A stretch of DNA of 64,000 nucleotides from Nocardia pneumoniae NBRC 100136 (GTDB lineage: Bacteria; Actinomycetota; Actinomycetes; Mycobacteriales; Mycobacteriaceae): contig NZ_BAGF01000056.1 in the NCBI RefSeq assembly GCF_000308755.1, positions 1 through 64,000 of the forward strand, written 5' to 3'. Positions within the stretch are counted from its first letter, which is position 1. Each line of letters starts with the position of its first letter. A program made the translations under genes and the position numbers. The notes below the pieces were generated by a model, which had not been told where the DNA came from, searched no databases, and saw only the letters and a program-made list of their open reading frames with translations. Shown here piece after piece: positions 16,026 to 22,859 of this stretch.

Positions 16026-17225
16026 TCAGAACAGCCTGATCGGATTGACGATGTCGGCGGCCAGGGTGAGCAGCATGTACGCGCCGCCGATCACGACGAA
16101 CACGTAGGTCACCGGCAGCAGCTTCATGTAGTTCACCGGCGCACCGGGCGCCAGGCCCTTCCAGCCGCGGATGGTGTTGCGGATCTTCTCGTAGATCACC
16201 ACCGCGATATGGCCGCCGTCCAGCGGCAGCAGCGGCAGCAGGTTGAAGACGCCGAGGAAGAAGTTCAGGCTGGCCAGCACCAGGATGAAAATGTTCCACA
16301 AGCCGCGTTCGGCGGTCTCGCCGCCGATCTTGCTGGCGCCGTACACGCTGACCGGGGTCTCCGGATCACGCTCACCGCCGGTGACCGCCACCCACAGCGA
16401 GGAGACCTTGGCGGGCATCTGGGTCAGCGAGTCCACGGTGCGCACGAACATGTCCCCGGTGAACGCGCCCGCGGCGGGAATCGCGGCCAGCACGTTGTAC
16501 TGCACAGGTTCGTAGCGATCCGGCGCCACGCCGACGGCGCCGACCTCGCGTCCCGCGCCTCCGTCCTCGGGGTAGCGCATGACCCGCTCCGGGGTGACCG
16601 GAATCGTGAGGGTCTGGCCGTCACGCTCGACGAGGTAGCTGAACGGGCCAGTCTGCTTCTGGGTCTCGGCCTGGAATTCCCGCCAGGTGTCCACCTTGAC
16701 GCCGTTCACTTCCTTGACGATGTCGCCACGTCGCAATCCGGCGCGCTGCGCGGGGCCGGTTCCGGTGCACGGCTCGGTCGAACCGTCCGGGTTCTGCTGC
16801 GGCACGCAGCTCATCGGGCCGAGCGCGGTGGCGGGCGGCTCGGTCAGGTTCGGCAGGCCCCAGCCGACGGCGAGCACCACGATCAGGAGGAAACCGAGCA
16901 CGAAGTTCATCGCGATGCCGCCGGACATGACCAGCAGCCGCTTCCAGGTGGCCTGGCGGTACATGGCGCGGTCGAGTTCCTCCGGGCGCAGCTCGTCCAG
17001 CGCCGTCATGCCCGCGATGTCGCAGAAGCCGCCGAGCGGGAGCGCCTTCAGGCCGTATTCGGTCTCGCCGCGGCGGAACGAGAAGATGCGCGGGCCGAAG
17101 CCGATGAAATACCGCCGGACCTTCATTCCGGTCGCCTGGGCGGTCCACATGTGCCCACATTCGTGCAGCGCGATCGACAGCGTGATGCCGAGCGCGAACA
17201 GCACGAATCCCAACGCGAACACCAT
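16026..17225 (-). CDS. rip1: Site-2 intramembrane zinc metalloprotease Rip1/RseP
   Basis: A 399-residue membrane protease that cleaves membrane-embedded anti-sigma factors and other substrates. The zinc motif HECGH is at residues 21-25 in the first membrane helix. A PDZ domain occupies roughly residues 130-230 (AGLRRGDIVKEVNGVKVD). The third ligand motif NLLPLLPLDGGH lies in a C-terminal membrane helix. Length matches M. tuberculosis Rv2869c (Rip1). It is flanked by ispG and dxr. The ECF sigma factor at 20842 and its membrane partner peptides are possible local clients, but that is speculation. Confidence 0.93.
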   Translation of the reverse strand: MVFALGFVLFALGITLSIALHECGHMWTAQATGMKVRRYFIGFGPRIFSFRRGETEYGLKALPLGGFCDIAGMTALDELRPEELDRAMYRQATWKRLLVMSGGIAMNFVLGFLLIVVLAVGWGLPNLTEPPATALGPMSCVPQQNPDGSTEPCTGTGPAQRAGLRRGDIVKEVNGVKVDTWREFQAETQKQTGPFSYLVERDGQTLTIPVTPERVMRYPEDGGAGREVGAVGVAPDRYEPVQYNVLAAIPAAGAFTGDMFVRTVDSLTQMPAKVSSLWVAVTGGERDPETPVSVYGASKIGGETAERGLWNIFILVLASLNFFLGVFNLLPLLPLDGGHIAVVIYEKIRNTIRGWKGLAPGAPVNYMKLLPVTYVFVVIGGAYMLLTLAADIVNPIRLF

Positions 17226-17387
17226 TTGCTCTACAGCCCTCCTGCGTTTGCGCAGCTCGAATATCCCGCACGCACGCGTCCGCTCCTGGCCGCGAGCACT
17301 CTGATCACCCTAACCGGACAACGGCCGACCCGGTGTCTTCAGTGTGCCAGGACGCGGTCGCGGCGCGCGTCCGATCCGGCCGCCCGG

Positions 17388-18527
17388 TCAGCCGCGGACC
17401 CGGGCGGCGGCGAATTCCCTGGCCCAGGAGTCGGCGGCGAGGACCTCGTCGAGCGAGTCCGGCTCGGTGCGCCACTGCTCGGCCGCTTCCACCGCGGCGG
17501 CGACCGTCCGCACGATATCCGGGAAGCGGATGGCGCCGTCGAGGAAGGCTTGCACCGCCACCTCGTTCGCGGCGTTGTAGACCGCGGTGACGCTGCCGCC
17601 CGCCTGCCCGGCCGCGCGGGCCAGCTCGACGGCCGGGAAGACCTCGTTGTCGACCGGCTCGAACGTCCAGGTGGACGCGGTGCTGAAATCGCACGCCGCG
17701 GCGGCGCCGGGCACTCGGTCCGGCCACCCGAGGGCCAGCGCGATGGGGAGCTTCATATCCGGTGGGCTGGCCTGGGCCAGCGTGGAGCCGTCGGTGAAGG
17801 TGACCATCGAGTGCACGATCGATTGCGGGTGCACGGTGACGTCGATGCGGTCGTAGGGGATCCCGAACAGCAGGTGCGTCTCGATCAGCTCCAGCCCCTT
17901 GTTCACCAGCGAGGCCGAGTTCAGCGTGTTCATCAGGCCCATCGACCAGGTGGGATGCGCCTTGGCCTCGGCGGGATCGACCGATTCGAGCATTTCCGCC
18001 GTCCAGCCCCGGAACGGGCCGCCGGACGCGGTCAGCACCAGCCGATCGACCTCGTCGGCGCGACCCCCGCGCAGGCACTGCGCCAGCGCGGAATGCTCCG
18101 AGTCGACCGGGACGATCTGGCCGGGGGCGGCGGCGCGCGTGACCAGGGAACCGCCCGCGACCAGGGATTCCTTGTTCGCCAGGGCCAGACGGGTGCCCGA
18201 TTGCAAGGTGGCGAGGGTCGGCTCCAGCCCCAGCGAGCCGACCAGGGCGTTGAGCACGACGTCCGCCTCGGTGTGGCGCACCAGCTCGGTCACCGCGCCC
18301 GGACCGCCCAGCGGCAGGTCCAGCTGCCGCGCGGCGGACGGATCGGCGACGGCGACGTTGCGCGTGCCGGTGGCGGCCATCTGGGCGGCGAGCAACTCGG
18401 TGTTGCCGCCGCGCGCCGCGAGCCCGACCACCTCGAAGCGGTCGGGATTGGCGGCGATCACCTCGAGCGCTTGGGTACCGATGGATCCGGTGCTGCCCAG
18501 CAGCAGGACTCTGACGATGTCGGACAC
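17388..18527 (-). CDS. dxr: 1-deoxy-D-xylulose 5-phosphate reductoisomerase
   Basis: A 379-residue NADPH-dependent enzyme making MEP from DXP, the committed MEP step. The nucleotide loop GSTGSIG is at residues 11-17, followed by the substrate/metal region (PVDSEHSA, ASGGPFRG, WSMGLMNTLNSASLVNKGLELIE). The end is slightly short (stops after FAAARVRG) but complete. It is the first gene of the dxr-rip1-ispG group. The 160-base gap to rip1 may hold its own promoter. Confidence 0.95.
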   Translation of the reverse strand: MSDIVRVLLLGSTGSIGTQALEVIAANPDRFEVVGLAARGGNTELLAAQMAATGTRNVAVADPSAARQLDLPLGGPGAVTELVRHTEADVVLNALVGSLGLEPTLATLQSGTRLALANKESLVAGGSLVTRAAAPGQIVPVDSEHSALAQCLRGGRADEVDRLVLTASGGPFRGWTAEMLESVDPAEAKAHPTWSMGLMNTLNSASLVNKGLELIETHLLFGIPYDRIDVTVHPQSIVHSMVTFTDGSTLAQASPPDMKLPIALALGWPDRVPGAAAACDFSTASTWTFEPVDNEVFPAVELARAAGQAGGSVTAVYNAANEVAVQAFLDGAIRFPDIVRTVAAAVEAAEQWRTEPDSLDEVLAADSWAREFAAARVRG

Positions 18528-18671
18528 GACCTCATTCTGTCCTACCGCTGAGAACCCGTTCGACCGGCGCGGGGTGACTTACAACGACGCACCGTCGTAT
18601 GTCACGATATGCGGCAGTAGCTCATCGAGTGCGTACCGATTCCCGGTACAGGAAACAGCTAAGGAGCGATC

Positions 18672-18941
18672 GTGGCCGCCACGGAACTCGAACACGCCGA
18701 CACCGAGCGCGGCATCGTCACTCGCGTGGATCCTGCCGAAGTTCCCTCCGCTGCCTGGGGTTGGAGCGGCGAGTCGCGTCGTACCTTCCGGATCGCGGGC
18801 TGGATCGTCGCGCTGATCCTGCTGGCCATGCTGGTCGGCAACCACAGCGGCCGGATCGAGAACATCTTCCTCATCGGCTTCTCCGCCGCGATCGTCGGCA
18901 TCCTGATCCGCGACTCCTGGTTGCGGCGCAAGCCGCGCTAG
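18672..18941 (+). CDS. DUF2631 small membrane protein
   Basis: An 89-residue protein with a charged N-terminus containing WGWSGESRRTFRI, then two hydrophobic segments (residues ~42-57 and 65-80) and a basic tail. This matches the DUF2631 family of mycobacteria and relatives, encoded close to dxr/rip1. Function is unknown. It begins at a GTG behind AAGGAG and is transcribed divergently from dxr; the region 18528-18671 between them must contain both promoters. Confidence 0.75.
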   Translation: MAATELEHADTERGIVTRVDPAEVPSAAWGWSGESRRTFRIAGWIVALILLAMLVGNHSGRIENIFLIGFSAAIVGILIRDSWLRRKPR

Positions 18942-19080
18942 TTTCGGGGTACGAATAGTCTTCTGTCGCAATTTCATTCGTCCGATACCGACGGCCGTGT
19001 CCGGTACCGTGTGCGTCCGGGGTCCGCGTCCCGACCGGGCCGCTGACCCCGGTTTCGGTACCCACGATCCTTAGGACGCA

Positions 19081-19395
19081 ATGATCAAGACCTGTTCCGT
19101 CGCACTGCTGTCGGCAAGCGCCATCGGCTCCCTGCTCCTGCTGCCCGCGGCGCCCGCCCACGCCCAGTCACCGGCCTGCGGGGCGGCCATCGACGCCATC
19201 AACGCCGCCATCGACGAGTCCGGCGGCAACCTGGACCCGACCGTGCAGCAGTCCCTCGCCGCCAAGCTCTCGGCCATCAATGCCGAAGGCGCGGAGAAGG
19301 ACGCCATCACCGCGTACGCGCGCGCCCTCACCGACGACAACGTCTCGAGCATGGACGGCGCGACCAACGAGCTCAACCGGGTCTGCAAGGGTTGA
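19081..19395 (+). CDS. Small secreted protein
   Basis: A 104-residue protein with a classical signal peptide (hydrophobic core SVALLSASAIGSLLLLPAA, cleavage expected after AHA-Q near residue 28). The mature part of about 75 residues is helical with one cysteine near each end (Cys33 and Cys102), possibly a disulfide. No family is recognised. A strong hairpin follows the stop codon. Confidence 0.7.
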   Translation: MIKTCSVALLSASAIGSLLLLPAAPAHAQSPACGAAIDAINAAIDESGGNLDPTVQQSLAAKLSAINAEGAEKDAITAYARALTDDNVSSMDGATNELNRVCKG

Positions 19396-19403
19396 TCGAC
19401 AGG

Positions 19404-19430
19404 CGGCGCGGACCCTTCTGGTCCGCGCCG
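19404..19430. terminator. Bidirectional hairpin terminator
   Basis: Perfect 11-base arms CGGCGCGGACC (19404-19414) and GGTCCGCGCCG (19420-19430) around CTTCT, nine bases after the secreted-protein stop. There is no T-run. It lies in the convergent gap before the LysR gene. Confidence 0.7.
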
Positions 19431-19577
19431 CGGTTCGGAGCGTTTCCTCGCGCGCCAGCGGACTCGCGCGTCACTTCGCCAGGAGTCCGAGAGGCGGGCG
19501 GGCATCTCGGGCAGCGGTAAGGCTGGGTCGCCGACCCCGTGTCGTATTCCGAGCGACCAGCGGCCGAGGCGGTACGG

Positions 19578-20498
19578 CTACCGGCCGCGTCGCCGGGTGG
19601 GCTTCTTCTTCGCCGGATTCGGACGCCCGCCCGTGCGTTCGGCCGGAGACTTTTTCCGCGGCTGCGCGTTCGTCGCGCGGGCCGGAGCGCGCGAGCTGCG
19701 CTCGGACCGGCCGCGCACCACGCCGATGAAATCCTCGACCAACTCCGTGGTGCGGTCGGCGGGCCAGGCCAGAGCGATCTCGGTCTCCGCTACATCGACC
19801 AGCGTGCGGTAGACGAGGTCGCGGCGATGGTGCAGACGAGCGAGCGAGTGCGGCACGATGGCCGCACCACCCGCCGCGGCGACCAGTTCCAGCGCTGCGC
19901 CGACCGTGTCGATATCCGAGGTGTCCTGAAGGTGCTCATCGGCCAGGTCCGCTCTGCGCACCTCGTCGAACACCGAGATCGGATGGTCCTTCTGCACCAC
20001 CGCGACCGGGACCTCCCGGTAGAGCGGAATGAGGCTCATGCCCTCGCGGTCGATCGGCAACCGGACGAAGCACATGTCGACCCGTCCCTCGCGCAATGCC
20101 GACTCTTGGTCGGCCTGCGCCAGCGGGATGACCTCGAGCGGCATCTCAGGGAAACGCTCGCCCCAGATTCTCGTCCACTTGGAGACGGTGACACCGGGCA
20201 CGAAGCCCACGCGGAGCACCGCGGGCGACCGCGGCTGCTCATCGGCCGCCGACTCCGCACGCGCGATGATCTCCCGCGCCCGCTCCAGCAATTCGCGCCC
20301 GTCATCGGTCAACTGCGTCGGCTGCGCGCCGGGCACGAAAAGCTTTGTCCCCAGCTCGTTCTCCAAGTCGATGACGCAGTGGCTGAGCTTCTGGCGCGAG
20401 ATGTGCAGCGCCTTCGCCGCACGCGCGAAATGCAACTCCTCCGCGACCGCGACGAACCAGCGCAGGCGCACCACGTCGATCGACTCCAACCCGCTCAC
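19578..20498 (-). CDS. LysR-family transcriptional regulator with basic tail
   Basis: A 306-residue protein. Residues ~9-68 form the winged helix-turn-helix (LRWFVAVAEELHFARAAKALHISRQKLS). Residues ~93-255 form the periplasmic-binding-like sensor domain (VLRVGFVPGVTVSKW). The last ~45 residues are a Lys/Arg/Ala/Pro-rich tail (KKSPAERTGG ... KKKPTRRRGR), which could add non-specific DNA affinity. The target genes and effector are unknown. The upstream neighbour on the same strand is the ECF sigma operon, with no divergent partner. Confidence 0.85.
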   Translation of the reverse strand: MSGLESIDVVRLRWFVAVAEELHFARAAKALHISRQKLSHCVIDLENELGTKLFVPGAQPTQLTDDGRELLERAREIIARAESAADEQPRSPAVLRVGFVPGVTVSKWTRIWGERFPEMPLEVIPLAQADQESALREGRVDMCFVRLPIDREGMSLIPLYREVPVAVVQKDHPISVFDEVRRADLADEHLQDTSDIDTVGAALELVAAAGGAAIVPHSLARLHHRRDLVYRTLVDVAETEIALAWPADRTTELVEDFIGVVRGRSERSSRAPARATNAQPRKKSPAERTGGRPNPAKKKPTRRRGR

Positions 20499-20575
20499 TC
20501 CTGGAAGCGTAGGCCACCGTCGACCGGGAACGCCCGCGCCACCGGGTCGGCCGCCCGGAGCGTCCGCCGAGCCGA

Positions 20576-20845
20576 CTAGTGCGGCCGGTTTCCGCTGTCG
20601 ACCAGCGTGCAGTGTCCGTCGACGCAGGACCGGCGCAGACGGCCACGCGAGATGGTCTGGACCAGTCCGATGGCCCAGCAGGTCGGGCAGCCGCGCAGCG
20701 CGACCATTCCGACCGGCACCAGCAGCAAACTCACGAACCCGACCAGCGGATACAGCGCGAACGCCGCTACCACCGCGCCGAATCCGGCCAGCCCGCGCAA
20801 CAGGTGGCGCGGCAGGGACGCACTGGCGAAGCCACGCTCGGTCAC
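20576..20845 (-). CDS. Cysteine-bearing small membrane protein after ECF sigma factor
   Basis: An 89-residue protein with two hydrophobic segments (residues ~17-34 and 36-51) followed by a cytoplasmic-type region carrying C53-P-T-C56 and C74-VDGH-C79. The GTG start overlaps the sigma-factor stop (GTGA), so the two are co-translated. The position and paired cysteines make it a candidate redox- or metal-sensing partner, perhaps anti-sigma-like, but it does not look like a classical zinc anti-sigma domain. No family is assigned. Confidence 0.65.
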   Translation of the reverse strand: MTERGFASASLPRHLLRGLAGFGAVVAAFALYPLVGFVSLLLVPVGMVALRGCPTCWAIGLVQTISRGRLRRSCVDGHCTLVDSGNRPH

Positions 20846-21396
20846 GACGGCTCCTCGCCCGGCTCGGACACGTCCCGCAGGCTGTGCTGGACCGCGGCCC
20901 TGGCCCGGTGCAGCCGCGACTTCATGGCCGCGGTACTCAGGCCGAGCAAATCGGCCACCATCGGTCCGCTGTAGCCCTGAACGTCACGCATGATCAGCAC
21001 CCGCCGCTGGTCGTCGGGCAGCGCCGCGATGGCAGCGGCCACCCGCTCGGTCTCCCAGGCGCGGATGGCTTGCTCCTCGGCGGAGGACACGGCGCAGTCC
21101 GGCGGGGACTCGATCTGCCGAGTGCGCAGCCGCAGCTGCCGCAGGCATTCGTTGCGGACGATGCGGAACATCCACGAGACCAGCGCGCCCGAGGCGCGTA
21201 AGGTGCCGATCTTGCGATACAGGACGATCAACGCCTCCTGCGCGGCGTCCTCGGCGTCCTCCGGTGTGGCACACAGCGAGTAGGCGAATCGGCGCACGTG
21301 CGGATGCGATCCGGACACCAGCGCGGCGATCGACCCGATGTCACCGTCGCGCGCCGAAGCGACCAACTCCGCGTCCGGCCAGATCGTCTCAACCAC
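20842..21396 (-). CDS. ECF-type RNA polymerase sigma factor
   Basis: A 184-residue sigma factor with region 2 (HVRRFAYSLCATPEDAEDAAQEALIVLYRKI ... WMFRIVRNECLRQLR) and region 4 (AAIAALPDDQRRVLIMRDVQGYSGPMVADLLGLSTAAMKSRLHRAR). It lacks a long C-terminal extension. I chose the GTG at 21396 (reading VVETIWPDAELV) because upstream codons encode the separate 29-residue peptide described at 21389-21478. It is the central gene of a three-gene coupled operon with two small membrane proteins, a layout that suggests membrane-controlled sigma activity. Confidence 0.88.
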   Translation of the reverse strand: MVETIWPDAELVASARDGDIGSIAALVSGSHPHVRRFAYSLCATPEDAEDAAQEALIVLYRKIGTLRASGALVSWMFRIVRNECLRQLRLRTRQIESPPDCAVSSAEEQAIRAWETERVAAAIAALPDDQRRVLIMRDVQGYSGPMVADLLGLSTAAMKSRLHRARAAVQHSLRDVSEPGEEPS

Positions 21397-21478
21397 GGGT
21401 CCGTCCCTTCCTGCGCAACACGGCGATACTGCACGCGCACACCAGTACAACACCCACGACAACGGCGGCAATGATCAC
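21389..21478 (-). CDS. 29-residue single-pass membrane peptide
   Basis: A GTG five bases behind a strong TAGGAGG site (complement of 21484-21490) opens a 29-codon frame. It starts with 20 hydrophobic residues (VIIAAVVVGVVLVCACSIAV), followed by LRRKGRTRG and TGA at 21391-21389. That is one membrane helix with a positive tail, predicted N-out/C-in. Its stop overlaps the sigma-factor GTG start by eight bases, so ribosomes finishing it could initiate the sigma factor. It is too short for routine gene callers. Confidence 0.6.
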   Translation of the reverse strand: MIIAAVVVGVVLVCACSIAVLRRKGRTRG

Positions 21479-21622
21479 GACGACCTCCTATCCCGTGCCA
21501 GCCGACTGCCGACACGACTATCAGAGGCGCGAAATCCCGAAAGGATTCACATCTGGCCAGCCAGTCGCACGGCGACCACCGAGCGAGCGGTGATTCGAAT
21601 CATGTCCTGCGGCCTTCCAGCG

Positions 21623-21666
21623 TTCTAGAAGGAATGCTCTAATGTGGTTCTAGAGGTTGTTCTCTA
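21623..21666 (+). promoter_or_regulatory. Direct-repeat operator upstream of membrane protein/TetR operon
   Basis: TTCTAGAAGGAATGCTCTA (21623-21641) and TTCTAGAGGTTGTTCTCTA (21648-21666) share 14 of 19 positions and are spaced 25 bases apart. Each is itself loosely dyadic. The AT-rich block ends just before the ribosome site GGGAGG (21673) and probably overlaps the promoter. The TetR regulator encoded second in the operon is the obvious candidate ligand. Confidence 0.65.
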
Positions 21667-21687
21667 AAATCCGGGAGGTGCTGCCGC

Positions 21688-22125
21688 ATGGCCGCGACAG
21701 GTGGGCAAAGCCGCAGAGGCGCAGGGAATTTCGTCATGGCGGTCACCATCGTGAGCGCGTCCACGATGGTCGGCTTCGGGGCGTGGATGCGGGCGGATCC
21801 CGCCGGATTCGCCCGATGGGCGAACTGGCCGAACCACGTGCACTTCCTGCACGATGCCGGTGTCTTCCAGCTCGGTATCGGGTTGATGATGCTGTGCGCA
21901 CTGTGGTGGCGCGATGCCCTCGCGGTCGCACTGGCCGGATTCTTGTTCGCCAACACCTTCCATGCGATCAACCACGCCCTCGACCGTGATCTGGGCGGGA
22001 ACGACTCCGATCCCTGGGCGCTCGGGCTCGTCTCCGTACTCGCCGCGGCCGGTCTGCTGGGGCGGCTGCGCATCCTGCGGTCACAGCGGAGAAACACCGT
22101 CCTCCGGACGGACTCGCATGGGTAG
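21688..22125 (+). CDS. Hypothetical four-helix membrane protein in TetR operon
   Basis: A 145-residue protein with four hydrophobic segments (residues ~14-32, 57-70, 72-90, 108-122). Conserved-looking polar spots NHVHFLHDAG and ANTFHAINHALDRD place several histidines near the membrane, possible metal or haem ligands. Good ribosome site GGGAGGTG. It overlaps the TetR gene by eight bases. No function is recognised; the TetR partner probably controls it. Confidence 0.7.
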   Translation: MAATGGQSRRGAGNFVMAVTIVSASTMVGFGAWMRADPAGFARWANWPNHVHFLHDAGVFQLGIGLMMLCALWWRDALAVALAGFLFANTFHAINHALDRDLGGNDSDPWALGLVSVLAAAGLLGRLRILRSQRRNTVLRTDSHG

Positions 22126-22708
22126 ACCGCCGAGGCATGACGTGGACGGCCTGCTCGACGCTGCCGCCGAACTGGCCGCCGCGTCCGGGCCGGGCAATGT
22201 CACGATGACGGCGGTGGCACGTCTCGCCGGGGCGCCGAGCGGCTCGGTCTACCATCGCTTCCCGAATCGACCGGCCCTGCTGGCGGCGCTGTGGCTGCGC
22301 GCGCTCGATCGCTTTCACGAAGGATTCCTCGTCGCCATCGACGCCGCCGACGCGCATGCGGCCGCTGAGGCGGGCGCCCGGCACATCGTCGCATGGTGCC
22401 GCGAGAACCCGCTCGATGCCGCCATCCTGTTGTACGGCTCCGCCGACTTCGAGGAATCCCACTGGCCGCAAGAGCAGCAACAGCGGTTGCGGCGCGCGAA
22501 TCGCCGCGCCATGCACGGCGTGCGCGATCTCACGCGGCGCCTCGGCCTCGACGACAGCCGAGGCCGGGAGCTCGTCACGATGGTGGTGCTGGACCTGCCG
22601 TACTCGGCCGTGCGTCGGCACCTGCGGTCCGGCACCCCCATTCCGCGGTACGCCGAGGACTTGGCCGCGGAATCGGCCGGAACCGTGCTGCGCAACCACA
22701 CCGGGTGA
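22118..22708 (+). CDS. TetR-family transcriptional regulator
   Basis: A 196-residue regulator. The N-terminal helix-turn-helix is visible in LLDAAAELAAASGPGNVTMTAVARLAGAPSGSVYHRFPNRPALLAALW (residues ~8-55). The remainder is an alpha-helical ligand domain. The ATG at 22118 lies inside the end of the preceding membrane-protein gene. It likely represses its own operon through the repeated operator at 21623-21666. Immediately behind the stop lies a 56-base copy of the rlmN 3' end. Confidence 0.85.
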   Translation: MGRPPRHDVDGLLDAAAELAAASGPGNVTMTAVARLAGAPSGSVYHRFPNRPALLAALWLRALDRFHEGFLVAIDAADAHAAAEAGARHIVAWCRENPLDAAILLYGSADFEESHWPQEQQQRLRRANRRAMHGVRDLTRRLGLDDSRGRELVTMVVLDLPYSAVRRHLRSGTPIPRYAEDLAAESAGTVLRNHTG

Positions 22709-22730
22709 ACATCCCGGTCCCGGCCGCGCC

Positions 22731-22786
22731 GGTGCCGGGTCAGGCTTCGGCGGCGAGCTGCCCGCAGGCGGCGGCGATCTCCTGAC
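22731..22786. repeat. 56-bp exact copy of the rlmN 3' end
   Basis: Bases 22731-22786 are identical to 27571-27626, which contain the last 14 codons of rlmN with its stop and a few following bases. Identity ends abruptly at both sides. The two copies are direct repeats 4840 bases apart. Here the copy belongs to no gene. Confidence 0.85.
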
Positions 22787-22859
22787 ACGGGGCGATGCTG
22801 CCGCAGCCACGGCTTCGTTTTCTGCTCGCGGACGAACCCGGCACCGGCAAGACGGTAAC

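Noticed and set aside
22787..22859. Further rlmN remnant next to the 56-bp copy
   Set aside because: Identity to rlmN ends at 22786; the following bases match neither rlmN nor another visible gene.
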